Origin: Emydura subglobosa
Taxonomy: Eukaryota; Chordata; Testudines; Chelidae
DNA length: 64,000 nucleotides
Assembly (NCBI GenBank): GCA_007922225.1
Contig: ML679966.1
Location: forward strand, 56,874,148 to 56,938,147
Direction of reading: 5' to 3'
Positions within the stretch are counted from its first letter, which is position 1. Every line of letters begins with the position of its first letter. The notes beneath the pieces are model-generated. The model was given only the letters and a program-made list of their open reading frames with translations. It did no database searches and was not told the DNA's origin. This document shows positions 23,660 to 35,510 of the stretch, piece after piece. The position numbers and the translations under genes were made by a program.

Positions 23660-26010
23660 ACTAAACGGTAGTTCTTGATGAACCAGTGGACTGCAAGAAG
23701 GTTCTAAACGAGTCACCACAACTCAGGATTTTTTTAAATGAGTGCTGGAACGTAACAGCAATTCTCAATATAACACAGATTACTTTTCCTTAAACAGCAC
23801 AGTGATTAGTTTCCTGGTTCTAAATTTACATATTTCAATTTTAATTGGGTTTTTAGGAATACATAAGCATACAAAAGTGTTCAAGGTCAGCTATTATTTA
23901 ATCATCAGAGTAGAGCTCAACACTTTTTGCATGAAGGGTATAAAGTTCGAACTTTCACTTCAGAGTAATTGCATAACTTTGTTGGCATCAGAAATTAAAT
24001 CAAGTATTAACAATGTGGCTGGGTTATCTGCGGCTATCTCATATGACACTTTTCAAAGATGTTGAAAAATAAAAATAACTCTCATATAATATCATTTAAC
24101 TGTCTTAGATCAGCATAACACTTGTGACATGGTAGATTACACCTGATATTTACAGTAGAAACAGCAACATGGCCATAGTTAGAGATGAGCATCCATGTAT
24201 ATTATTTTAAAAGCTTGTATTTGTGGGAAAAAAAGGAATAATATAAAATGTAATACAAATGACTGTCGAGGTGAAGTGTTTATGCTGAACATAAACATGG
24301 GCCTGCAAAAACAGAAAAGCCTGAGGCTCCTATGCCTTTTAGGATTGTGTGAACTACTGCACTTGCTCATACCATATCTAAGCACTGTTTAGCTAATGTG
24401 CCTAGTCATGTCTCAGGACTGTATGACAGTTCCAAGCAAGCAATGTACCTGCTTTAAAGGTTCTCTCCCAGTGTAAAGAATCAAGAGTGATAACTGCATT
24501 TAAAAATAGATACTTTTCTTAAATAAATATATACATGCTTGAAGTAAAGAATCCTGTGCAACAGTGAATATGGCAGCAGAGAACAAAGAGCCAAAATCTG
24601 TCATCAGGAGGCATGATAGAATTCTTGAAAATTTGGTTTTGGATTTGTAGGTTCCAGAGAAAATAAAAAAAAAACACAGGGCTTGTCTTGTTCTGACAAA
24701 TGAATCCATGAAGCCATCAAAAATGTAGCATCATCTGAATACCAGACATCCTCGTTTAGTTGATAAACTGGTGAACTTCTTTTTATGTCAACAGTAAGAA
24801 AAAATGCAACCACAAAGTTGCTTATGGATCCCCTGTCATGACAGGGAAATACAGCACAATTGTAAAACACATTAAACGAGTTGCACTGAATGCTAAGACA
24901 GTGCACTGCGTTATCCAGCACGAAGCACTGACAACAAAACAAATGGATGCGGAATAGTATGATTTTTAGTAGTGCCATTACAGTAGCAATCTTTGTCAAA
25001 GCAAGACACTTGAATTCATGTTTATATGCTATTTGTGTTCTGATACTGACCTGCTTCATTCCAGAAATGAGTTGACTGTCTCATGGAGAAGTTTTGGAAT
25101 GTGTTTTAAAACTTAGAAACAAACTGTTGCAGTTTATGTCAGGAGTTAACTCTGATTTGGCAGATTACTTCAGAAATGGTGTTTGGATGGCCAGATCCTG
25201 CAGATATCTTTAATGCAGTAAATATCCTTAATTTATCTTTGCAGGATAATAATATCAATACTCTATTTTTGCAAGACAAATTGAAAGCTTTCCAGAGGAA
25301 ATTTCACATTCATTAACTAATTAAGAATGAAGTGACAGACATGTTTTCACTTCTTTAAAAATACCTCATTAGTGCTGACAGCATCAAATAAAACACACTT
25401 ATCAATGCTTCACCAGAAATTTTCATGTTACTTCCCCAAATTGGAATCTAACTGGATTTGGGGCCAATTTACAGTAAACTCAGAAAATCAGCATTCTCTG
25501 GAGAACAAAGAAAAGGATGAGTTCATTTAATTGTCATGCAATAGTTTTCTGAAGATGAGATTTCCTTCCCAGTCATTGGAAACTTTTCTGTTTGGGGATT
25601 AAATGTGAGTACCGTGCATTGTCAGAAAAAGCTTTTACCATTTTGCACCACCTATCTATGTTAGACCAGCTTTTCCATCCTGACAGCAATTCAGATTAAA
25701 CAATACAACAAGCTTTTTGTTGAAAAATTATTTCAGATTTTGCCTCTGCAAAATTTCCCCAAGAATTGAAAGGTTGTGCAAAGCAGTGGGAAGCACATCA
25801 TTTTGTGGTGGTGGTGGTTGGGGGAGGGGAGGACACGGACGGTTGTGTTTGAATTAGTGGCTGATTTTGGTTTTACTGGTATGTTGGAGACAGTAATATT
25901 TTTGTGAAGTTAATACAGAATCAATATTGCTGTTGCACAGTTGCAGCTTGTGGGTCCAAATACAATTGGAGGGTCACCTTAATAAAAAGTCTGGGAACCA
26001 CTGAAATAAT
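23660..26010 (+). mobile_element. Decayed hAT transposon with BED-finger transposase (SCAND3/ZBED5-like)
   Basis: The left end near 23663 (CGGTAGTTCTTGATGAACC) and right end near 26006 (GTCTGGGAACCACTG) are consistent with degenerate hAT inverted repeats. Coding relics run on the + strand in the family's order. A BED-finger tail (MKPSKM, stop, HHLNTRHPRLVDK) starts at 24708. MTGKYSTIVKHIKRV is at 24838. HCVIQHEALTTKQMDAE is at 24904-24954. A LRNKLLQFMSGVNSDLADYF stretch lies near 25110. NAVNILNLSLQDNNINTLF lies at 25203-25307. ISPRIERLC, the C-terminal end, is at about 25750. Most of the catalytic region between the BED finger and MTGK is missing, and there are several stops and frameshifts. 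The 151-residue minus-strand frame at 24604-25059 is a shadow of this relic. Confidence 0.85.
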
Positions 26011-27800
26011 ACATACTCCTTTAGCTCAAGTGATCTAGTTTCACTTAAGGTCCTGGATTCAATCGATACTGCATTGACAATTCCCCACTTTTGGAAAGGA
26101 AGGTCTCTGCACAGGCCCATAATTTCCTGCCTGCCATTTTAGAGGTTGAAATGGGGTACCTTGAATGTAAGTCCAGAGAGTCCACAATATATTTGGCATG
26201 GATATAAAACTGATGTTTGAGACCTTATATTTTTAAAATAGGATAGAAATTATAACCTGATTTTAATGATGTATGACAACTATATTTAACCGAAGTTATA
26301 ATGAAGAATATGTCACTGAAATCGTAATTGGACAAGACACAAAATTAATTAGTAATAAATTGGATAAATTGCTTTGGAAATTTTCCAGAGAAAGAAAAGG
26401 CTCTGGCACCCAAACTTTAGGCATACAAAGACCGGAGAATGGGCCGGCCTCCTCTTCTCTCTCTGTGGCACAAAATCAACTGCAAAATGATAAATATAAG
26501 TGATCACAAAGAGCACTAGGTTTTGTTGGAGTGCATGAATGTGTACCACTCAGTACTGGTTGAGATAAAGCAAAGAGGTATTTATTTCAGTGAAAAGATG
26601 TTTACAGTGCAGACAATTCATGATGCTGAAAAGAAAAATAGCTCAGTTAGCCATAGTCTGAAGAGGGATAATGTAGATGTTGAATGACGAATAGAATGGG
26701 GAGGTTGCTGCTGAGTTGAATAGGTTGACATGACAGCGAGGATAGATTTTTAATCATTTCTCTTTATTCAAGAAGGAGTAGGTCTGAAATTGAAGAACAC
26801 ATTGTAGTGAACTGGTCAAGTCACCATATTAATCTGAAAATTGAAAAAACCCTTTTCTAGAGTAAATACCATAAAAACCTACAAGGATGGTGTCTCGTTG
26901 AAATCCAGTTCTTCTGGAAAGTATAGGTGCCAGCATCAATCCTCTTTATTATCAGTATGTCACATCAGCCTGTGAATCCACCATCTAGGGTAATAAGAAA
27001 ACCATAGGTTATGAGCTCCATAAAATATGTATTTGATTTTCACCTGGATGAGCTCTGTGCTTCAAAATAAAATTCTTAGAAAAGGGAGATCCAGATTTGA
27101 GAAGTCACCTTTTATTAGACTAAGTGAAGCTGATACTAGAATGGCAGAAGTAGCCAATGGTAGTCTTTTTTTCTGTGAATTGTCTGCAAACACAATATGA
27201 TTTTTACAAATACACAATGTATTAGTAATTATTGAACAAACACTTTATGCTAATATATTTAAGCCTATGTGGTATTTGTGAACTATTTGCCATGACTATT
27301 CTGAATAGTCACAATTTGTTATTCACAATGTGTGACTGGTCACATAAGCTACATGCTGTTGCCATTTCTTCTCCATAAATGGATGATTGAAATTTCATAA
27401 ACGGAGATCAGTGTGAATATTGAATATTGCGCACAAAATATATTTGTTCACATGTGCTAGGAGTATTCAGATCAAACCCCAACATTAATTCATATTCAAA
27501 CCCCTTCACTCAAGTTTGGAAAAACAAACAAAAGAGGCCATACTGAATAGCAATTCAGAATTCATGTTGTTAATTTCTCCCCTCTATTTTTTGAGCATTT
27601 ATTAACATGCACAATATGAACAATTTTGGCAGCCAGCTGCTAAGTTGCTCGATAGTATATACAGTAGACTAACACAGAAGTGCATATACACAACTCAGTA
27701 CATTCACAATCAGGCTTTAAAAGTTCAGTTTCTTCTCAGTCTGAGCTTGTAGTGTCTGGTTTATTTCTAATTCAGTAATTCTTCCAATTTTGTTTTCCAG
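26011..27800. other. Intron 5' of the MARCHF1 51-nt exon
   Basis: A tRNA-like SINE scrap may lie near 26025-26080 (TTAGCTCAAGTGATCTAG, then GGTCCTGGATTCAATCG, similar to A and B boxes). Otherwise this is unique AT-rich sequence. The open frames at 26273 and 26349 have no motifs. The last about 20 bases (TTCCAATTTTGTTTTCCAG) form the pyrimidine tract and acceptor for the exon at 27801. Confidence 0.5.
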
Positions 27801-27851
27801 AATGACAAATCCCCAGGGCGCTCTACAAGTCGATCAAGTAACATTTCAAAG
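27801..27851 (+). CDS. MARCHF1: MARCHF1 internal exon, 51 nt (partial gene)
   Basis: This exon encodes NDKSPGRSTSRSSNISK. The mammalian MARCH1 long-N-terminus protein, as I recall it, has NEKSPGRSASRSSNISK just before [14 protein letters not shown] good acceptor (TTTTGTTTTCCAG) and a strong donor (AAG|GTAGGT) bound exactly 17 codons, with both junctions in phase 0. The next exon in frame is at 56190 (SK|ASSP), more than 28 kb downstream, which suits this gene's very long introns. The peptide belongs to the cytosolic Ser-rich N-terminal region before the RING-CH domain. MARCHF1 is a membrane-bound E3 ligase that ubiquitinates MHC class II beta chains and CD86 in antigen-presenting cells and sends them to lysosomes. 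The upstream exon carrying the start codon for this form is not identified here. Confidence 0.93.
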
Positions 27852-29330
27852 GTAGGTGGAATATGTTAACTTACTTACTTTTACATAGAATTCCAAGTCA
27901 CAGCAATTTATTAAATGTAATGCAGCACTTTATTCCACTACCCAGATATCCATATTCTGACATTTTCTTTGTGTTCACTGGCTTGTAATTTTAGGCTGCC
28001 TAGTGCTTTCATTGCAATGTAAAACACATGTTAAAATACACAGCAATTCCACTCAGTATAATACCTCTGGGAAATATGCTGTCATCTTTGTTATAAGGCA
28101 AAATTATTTCTTGATCAGTTCTAGAATTTTTGAAATATGTTGCAGTTATGATTGTATCAGCATTTGCCATATGAATCCCATCTACAGGGATTTACAACTC
28201 AGCAGAAATGGGCCAGTGCTAGGATCTCAGATCCCTTTCAATTTCTTTGGGTGCAGTAAAAGTGTGCCTGTTTCAGACTTGAATCCAAGGATTTTAACCA
28301 ACTCTCATGGTGTTGGTTCAAAATGGCAGAAATCAAAGCTAAAAACTGAAATCTCATGAGAGCAGTTCAAAAGGTTTTGGCCATAGAAGCCAAATCCAAA
28401 TACTAGTCGTAACTTAATTTCAAACCCAAACCTCATCCTATACCTAATTCAGATCCGGATCCGAACACTGTCTTCAGTCCTGCTGTAATGGTGACTCTGC
28501 TATAAAAGGTTTTATCCCCAGAGCAGTATTTGATTTGAAAATGCCCACTCGAGTAATTTTTAAGTGACATGATGGCAGTTCAGAGAAATGCAAGTTAAAA
28601 AGGTTTTCTGCTCTTGTATAACAAACCATGGCTTTAATAGTTAGTGTATAGTATTATCTAGTCTCTTGTTTTTTTCAATGATTCATATGTCAAATTCATT
28701 TTTAATTAGTTTAATTATAGATTTACAGGAAATAATACAGTGAATAATATGTTGCATTCTATTATATAATTATAGATATCTGTACTTACCAATGGGAACC
28801 CTAACAGTGTATTGTGTAAACATTATACAATATCAGAATTAGAATAGTGCCAGTAGCAAAATGCATATTTACCTGTGTGTCCTATCTGAAGGAGTAGAAT
28901 TGTCTATTAAATATCGGATCTAAATTGATGTGACTTACTCTGATGTAATTCTGAAAGAACTCAACTGACTTTATCAAATTTCCTCTTGATTGACAACGGG
29001 GTAACTGAGATCAGAATCTGGATCTACTCCTTAAAGTATTAATAAACACACCGTCATTCTGTCCAAACTACATATGTAGGTATCTGCTCAAAAGACAGCA
29101 TAATGTTTTGTAATTAATCTCATCTGCTTCCATGACACCTTTTTGTTATGTTTTAAAGTTTCATATAACACACAAAATTACAGATGAAAACCAATGGTTT
29201 AGTGACTTTAATGCTGTGAGATACAAACCAACAAAACCCAGGAAATTCAAAATTGTGCCTCACTCTCTTGCCTTAACTTATTCTATTATGCCTTTTTATT
29301 TTACCCAATGGCATGAGATAAGGACCAGTT
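27852..29330 (+). other. MARCHF1: Intron after the 51-nt exon, first part
   Basis: Intron sequence starting with donor GTAGGTGGAA. The 118-residue frame at 28003-28359 and the 67-residue frame at 29132-29335 have no recognisable motifs. 28190-28470 may be a diverged MITE (CAGATCCGGATCCG-type text). 28930-29030 contains pieces of the short palindromic repeat (GATGTAATTCTGAAAGAACTC, then GTAACTGAGATCAG). Confidence 0.5.
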
Positions 29331-29339
29331 TTTAACTGT

Positions 29340-29450
29340 AGCAGGAGTTCTGTGAGACTTAATGCTTGTAAAAATACTTTGAGATCCTCAGATGAAAGGG
29401 GTGATAGAAGTGAAAAGTATTATTTTTAATAATAATAATGAGTGAGATCT
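29340..29450 (+). mobile_element. CORE-SINE/MIR-type 3' end
   Basis: The sequence GTGAGACTTAATGCTTGTAA, then AATACTTTGAGATCCTCAG, then GAAAGGGGTGATAGAAGTG and AAGTATTATT with an AATAATAAT tail is a familiar ancient SINE/LINE 3' terminus. Confidence 0.65.
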
Positions 29451-31029
29451 GGTACCTCTCATGATAGGAGGTTGAACTAAGTAACAACAGACACCCTTAG
29501 TTCTGGTAATGAAATTACCATTATATATGTGTTGGCCCTAACTCTGAATTCCTCACTTTTTAGTTTTCCTCAAAATCATATTATTATTTAAACATAGTGT
29601 TATGTGTATAAATTTTAATAATTTCATTATAGAGGGGCCCAAACTGGTACACCGGATACAAAGACTCTTGAACTTTGGGAAAGTTGGACTCAAACTTCAC
29701 TCTACCATATATTGAACTAAATTCAAAACCCTAATATCCCCAGATTTTAGGAGGCTAAGTCACTCTCCAGTTTTGAATCCTGTTAGTTATAATAACTGTA
29801 AATCTATGAAGATTTACAATACCTACTTGCCTGTTTTTCTAACAGTGTCAAAGTACATGAGTTAACGTTAAATTGTGACAAAGCCACAGCATCAGTGGTT
29901 CAGAAATAATTAGTGAGGGATTGTAGAAATATATTCAGTGTGTATTAGGGTAGAACATATCAGCTGCTAACATTTCTCTTATAGTGACCTCTGTGGAGCC
30001 CAGTTTTTCCGGATGATGCTCTTTAAAAATGATGTGCACAGCTTACAAATTGGCTGTTGCAATGCAAAATTATCCAGATTTGCCCTTTCTTAAGCTGTCT
30101 CCTGTTCATCTGTAGCATGATGTCATTCCATTTGACCAGCTACATTATATATTCCACTAATAGGGTCTGTAATATGCTGGGGTATACTTGACAGATGATC
30201 CAGTGTTTCCAATTAATTTTCTGCTCCTGAAAACATTAAAATAAAACAAACAACCAAACACCTGGGTTTTAGATTAATTTAGTGTGGTACAAAACCTGAT
30301 CTAATTAATAATGATTCCTAAAACATAATTGTACATATGCTTTCCAGGCATATTGTTTTCCTAGAGTGTTTTAACACTAAAAAACCAAGATTCTATTTCC
30401 ATTAAGTATGCAATCCTACACCCATCAAAGTCAATTGCAAAGTTCCTATTGACTTCAGTGGTGCAGGACTAGACTTTGTCTTTATCTAGTGATATGAAAT
30501 ACAATATCAAAGTATGTTGCTTTTATTCTACAGGTTTCTATCTGTATTATTTCTGTAGAAATGGGGGGTAGGGGGAGGGACTGGAGAGAGCGGGCATCTA
30601 TATCCTATGGGTCTGATCCAAAGCCCAGTGGAAAGATTTTCATTGACATCAATGGATTTTCAATCACACTCTATGTGAGATTCAGAATATCAAAGACTTA
30701 GCAAATACAGATTCATATTTCATTAAATTCATTTTCTGTGGACTAATCACATAACTTCTTTAAACCTGCATATACCTAGAAGTTGCTATGAATTGTTTTT
30801 ACATTGAAAGTATCTGCTGAAAAGTAAAGTAAAATAAATAAAATTGGTTGTGCTGGGAATGCTTCCTAATAAACTTGGGCTGAGCCTCTGAATCTCCATC
30901 ATAGGTGTAGTGTATTCAGTTGAACTGAAGGCAACATCTTGGTGGTAAAATAGTTTAATTATATTAGTTATGTGTTCAGCAAAATATTTATATATTCAGC
31001 TCATTTTGGATGATGGGATCTAAAATCAG
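29451..31029. other. Intron, mostly unassigned
   Basis: Short palindromic-repeat pieces occur at 30405-30480 (ACACCCATCAAAGTCAATTG and GACTTCAGTGGTGCAGGA) and at 30600-30700 (GGTCTGATCCAAAGCCCAG and TTGACATCAATGG). No exon recognised. Confidence 0.5.
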
Positions 31030-31240
31030 CTGTGTAGACACATTGCAGTTTGAGCTCGAGGTCAGGCTCTGAAGCATACAGGGTTGAGTTGGTGGGGTTT
31101 GGGCTTCAATACCTGAGCTCCAGCCCAAGCTGCAACATCTAAGTACTGTCTTACACAGCTGTTTTTAGAGTGCTAGCATGAGCCTGCTAACCCCAGTCTA
31201 AACCGAGGCTGGAAGGCTTGCTTCCAGATACAGACCTACC
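31030..31240. mobile_element. hAT-type MITE with TGTAGAC ends
   Basis: The left end is TGTGTAGACACATTGCAG. The middle has the typical GAGCTCCAGCCCAAGCTGCAACATCT phrase (31115-31142). The right end degrades to TCCAGATACAGACCTACC. I recognise this arrangement as a common turtle hAT MITE. No target duplication could be fixed. Confidence 0.65.
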
Positions 31241-31813
31241 TTTTGAGGCCCTGTTGCTATGCAAAACATGTGTAATTGGCTTAGCTCATCATGTATTTAA
31301 CAGTAATAATTCCTTTTTGTAATTCACCAGATTCTCATTGAAAAGAATATGGAAGAAAAGCAGAGTTCTGGGGACTTTGAAAGATATATTTTTCCCTTTT
31401 AGAATATTTTCTGCTCAGAATCCAAAATGAGCTGAACATGTAACTATTTTGCTTATTTTATATATGAATCTCCCATAAGAATTTGCACACTGAAGTATTT
31501 TAACCAAGCTAGAGGAAAAAGCTTTTATTTATTAGAAGTTGATTTTTGTTCTATAATATTTATTTGTGTTAAAGTCCATGATTTATACATAAATTAAAAC
31601 AGAGGTGTCAATTAACGAGAGGTTGAGTAGGGAGTGAAGTCAATAAATGCAATGAGCAGCAAGAGACCATGTTCTATGCAGCTCCATGTGTAAAACCTAT
31701 AGAAATCATAGCACTACTTTGCATGTGACTCTAAAGGTCACCTTAAAAATGATGTAGATTTATTGTGGTGAGAGATGCCAATTTACAGACCTAATAAATT
31801 TGATTATCTAGAG

Positions 31814-32217
31814 CAGTGGTTCTCAATCAGGGGTACATGTACCTCTGGGGTATACAAAGGTCTCCTGGGGGTACATCAACTCATCCGGATATTTGCCTAG
31901 TTTTAAAACAGGCTACATAAAAAGCACAAGCGAAGTCAGTAAAAGCAAAAATGTCATACAGACAATAACTTGTTTATACTGCTCTATGTACTATACACTG
32001 AAATGTAAGTACAATATTTATATTCCAGTTGATTTATTTTATAATTATATGGTAAAAATGAGAAAGTAAGCAATTTTTTCAGTAATAGTGTGCTGTGACA
32101 CTTTTGTATTTTTATGTCTGATTTTGTAAGCAAGTAGTTTAAGTGAGGTGAAACTTGGGGGTATATCAGACAAACCCTGAAAGGGGCTCAGTAGTGTGGA
32201 AAGGTTGAGAGCCACTC
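31814..32217. mobile_element. hAT MITE with intact ends and 8-bp target duplication
   Basis: The left end CAGTGGTTCTCAATC pairs with the right end GGTTGAGAGCCACT(C), giving near-perfect inverted repeats about 14 bases long. It is flanked by ATCTAGAG (31806-31813) and ATCTAGAT (32218-32225), 7 of 8 identical and fitting the hAT preference nTCTAGAn. The element is 404 bp, AT-rich and without a transposase. Confidence 0.9.
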
Positions 32218-32225
32218 ATCTAGAT

Positions 32226-34415
32226 GGTAGCAGCAGGGCAAGCTTCCCACAAATCCTTGCCCAACAATATGCACAGCGCTGTACTAGGTGGGACTTTTGC
32301 TATGGGTAAAAGGTAGTAGTGGACCTTGAGGGTTGCTGAGTGCAGGAAGGGACTGAGTTAGTCTCACCCACTTTTCCCACTTTCTATTAAGAGTCTGCCA
32401 CCTTTTAAGCCTCCACATCCTTCCACCCAGTTTTCCATTCCAGCTCCACCTTGATCCCCTGACCTTCTCTTCCACGTTAGCAGCTGCTGCGACTGCACCA
32501 CTTCGGCCATTTTCCCACCCTGGGCTCTTGTGCTGGTCTGGCATTCATGGAAGGAGGACAGAGGAGAATTAATGAGGTGCCTGAAATGCAGTAGCCTGTG
32601 GTGGCCAAAAAGGAGTTACTACAACTTCTGAATGAGCCCAGCCAGATGTGTGAGGATCCAGCTGGCTGAGGGAATTAATGCATAAAGGGCTGCCAAATGC
32701 ATGAGTGTCATGCACAAAGAGTGCCACTTAGCCCGAAACAGTTCCATTTAATAAGTGTTACATAGGACGTAAAGAGGGTTAGCTGCTTATTATACCTCAG
32801 ATTTATTTTGTTTAATAAAAGAATACCAAATAGCAAAATATTATTTACTTTCCTCCTTTGCTTATATCAGTACGTTTTCCGTGTCACGAATATCCCACAA
32901 TCTAAAAAGGGGACTGAAGGGAGCAGAAAGCCCACTATGGGCATGAAAATGAAGTGCCAGCTCCTCAACTGGTGTAAATTGGCATAACTCCATTGAGTTC
33001 AATAAAGCTATGCTGATTCACACCTGCTGTTGATCTGGCCCTAACACTTTCTACCTGTGTTATAACTTCACTGAGAAGTCTGGTGAAAGTTACAAGCTCT
33101 GTTCTTCTTATGCGGAGCATTCATTTTAAAACAAGAAAAAGTCTCTAGTCTTTCAGTGTAGAGCATCATTTAAACCATCATCGTTTAAACCAGTCACTAC
33201 AGGCCACATCCAGAAGTCCTTACTTAGGTGAAACTCCATTAATATTAGAATGTGGGATCTTTAACCCTGAGATTGATCAAATCCAGGTCATGTTGGTGAC
33301 AGTTTTTGGTTCCTCTCATCTATTCATTGTTCTGCATACTATATGAAGGTTCAGTTTCAAGCAGACAAATGTTCATATCACAAAACTGCTTACCACAATA
33401 GGCACCCTTTTGGCAGGCTTTATGAGAGAGTCCAAGGAGTTTTTCCTTATTGTCTCCCCAAAGTAAACTACAACCAGCAAGATATAAACAAAGAAACTGT
33501 TGATAGGGGATGGAAAGATATAGAAGACCTTTTTGTGTTCAGTTTATGAAAGATGATGAGTGTGATACTGGCTAGAATTCAGGAAAAAAACACTGGTGAA
33601 AATCTATCTGAGGTCACAGAGAACAGAAGCCAGTCTTTGGTCTAAGTTCCAGCATTATATTTTGGCACTTTCCAGCCCAAGCTAGTATGTACTATCATTA
33701 GACAGAAAGATAAAGAGATAGGTACATCATTTTTTTCATTGCAATTTTTTATCAAACCTATGAAAATATCTCATGGTGTTTCAAAGATGAAAAGTGTATT
33801 TTGGCTTTTTTTTTTTTTTTTTGGGGGGGGGGGGGGGGACGGGGGGGAGTGGGTTAGAGAGGAATAGCCGTTCTTATTGTATCATAACCATTTTGCTCAT
33901 CCATCTGTTTTCATTCCATGTTGATTTTTGTAAATCTGCCGAATGATGCTTTGGATGGAGCCACTGAGCTTACTTTAAACTTTTGAAGAAGTCTTCACAT
34001 CATTTGGTGCACTCGGTCACGCGAGTCAGAAAGACTATCCTAGGCATTAGCAGGCAGCTCATCATTAATTTTTCCGTTTCACATGCTCACCCACATTTCA
34101 GACTCTTCTTGATCATTATTTGTTGTCCTTTATGACAGAAATGGAGCATTGATTTCTATCAGTTAGCATTAAAGTTTTGAAAGATGTTTCTATGACCCCA
34201 AACACTTAAAGCAGGCCAAACAATGAAGGAGGGTCTGATTTTTGCAAAAAAGTTCTTAAAAATCAAGTAAAGGAAACTCTACACATGGAACTAATGCTTT
34301 TAATGTCCCGTAATCATCCAGTTTCAATCTGTATGCTTGCACAGTATTAAGCCTGGCCGACAACTGTGGTTGGCATCAGTGAAAATCCATCAGGCAGGTT
34401 AGTTCACTTGTTGCA
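32226..34415. other. Intron, mostly unassigned
   Basis: 32945-33045 contains a short palindromic-repeat copy (AACTGGTGTAAATTGGC, then TAACTCCATTGAGTTCAAT). The minus-strand frame at 32284-32544 is Trp/Lys/Arg-rich but has no recognised domain. The T/G homopolymer block at 33806 is listed separately. Confidence 0.5.
33806..33848. repeat. Abutting T17 and G16 homopolymers
   Basis: Seventeen T are followed directly by about sixteen G, then AC and seven more G. The G tract could form a G-quadruplex and is also a likely sequencing or assembly error site. Confidence 0.85.
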
Positions 34416-34424
34416 ACTGTAATA

Positions 34425-35060
34425 GATTGGGCCTATCTTCTAGTGCTCTTCTCCTTTCAGACCAAGCTTTATTCTGCCAGGTCAGCTCACTCCCCGAGGT
34501 AACCCCCATCTGTGCTTCTCCAGGAATCTCAGGAAACTATCTTCAGCTGGGGTAGTTCCTGTAGATGAGTCTTACTAAACACATTTCACCCCTTGCGCTC
34601 TCTTACTTCAAAGTCTGCAAACATAGCAGTCCTTTCCTGAGATCAGTCTCTCACACCAGTAATTCCCAGAACAAGATTTCCTGGCTCTTACCTTAGAGCC
34701 TCATTTGGTTGATATGGTGCTTCAGTTTTCATCACGTCTGCCCACTAGAAATACTTATCCAGAAAAGTACAACATTCTACAAGAGAATCACCAATGTTAA
34801 TGATTTTAAAGAGGTAGTTTTAATTGTCTGTTTAGTTCTCTGGAGAAATTCCTTTCAACAGTAGCTCCAGTGCACTTCTTGGAGGATGTTGCAGTTGCCT
34901 CTCTCACTCATTCCTGCTGCTCTCTTTTATAAGAGTCAGATAACTAAGATCCCCCTCTTTCTTCAGGAGCAGGGGGAGGGCTAATCGGGCATCCAAGCCA
35001 GCTCCAAGTATTTGACCCTAGAGGAATGTTATCCCTTATTTCTTGACACAACTTGCAAGT
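34425..35060 (-). mobile_element. Possible LTR-retroelement LTR fragment, minus strand
   Basis: Read in reverse, the segment starts TGTGTCAAGAAATAAGGG. It has CTTATAAAAGAGAGCAGCAGG (a TATA-like box at about 34930) about 130 bases in, then a GA-rich region. This layout resembles an LTR. There are no coding relics or matching second LTR nearby. Confidence 0.35.
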
Positions 35061-35084
35061 CATTAAAGTTCCTTTGGTATTGTA

Positions 35085-35510
35085 AGGCTATGTCTACACT
35101 TGTGATGGTGTTTAGAGTTCAGACATTGCACACTCAGCTAACATGGGTATAAATATCAGTGTAGGTGGTGAGGCATTGCTTAGGCAAATAGAATATAGAT
35201 ATGCTAAAACCTTTGGGCATATACCGCAGACAGCTCTTTACACACCCAAGCAGTGCCTTCCACTGCTATTTTTGTTTTGTCACACTGCTGGATTCTTGCT
35301 CTGGCAGTGGAGAAAGGCCTGGCAGGGGGAGGTGGAAGGGAAAGGTTCTGACAGCTCCATGCTTCCAGAGCCTTTCCCCACTGCCTCTCCCCTGCCAGAG
35401 CCTTTCATTGCCATGTGTACTATACAGTGCAGTGTGGTTGCAGCCTGCTTTTCACTGTGTCCTACATGCTGCTGAAAACATAGACAAGGACTTCCAGTTA
35501 GCTGACATTT
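35085..35510. mobile_element. hAT-like MITE (GGCTATGTCTACACT end)
   Basis: The left end GGCTATGTCTACACTTGTGATGG is of the same terminal type as other elements in the window. The interior is GC-richer, with AGGCCTGGCAGGGGGAGG and GAGCCTTTCCCCACTGCC. The right end is not clear. The 110- and 108-residue frames inside are probably chance. Confidence 0.5.

Noticed and set aside
24604..25059. 151-residue minus-strand open frame
   Set aside because: The opposite strand carries the ordered hAT transposase relic, and the minus-strand protein has no motif.
26025..26080. tRNA gene candidate
   Set aside because: Only A- and B-box-like phrases are present; the arms do not fold as a tRNA, so at most a SINE remnant.
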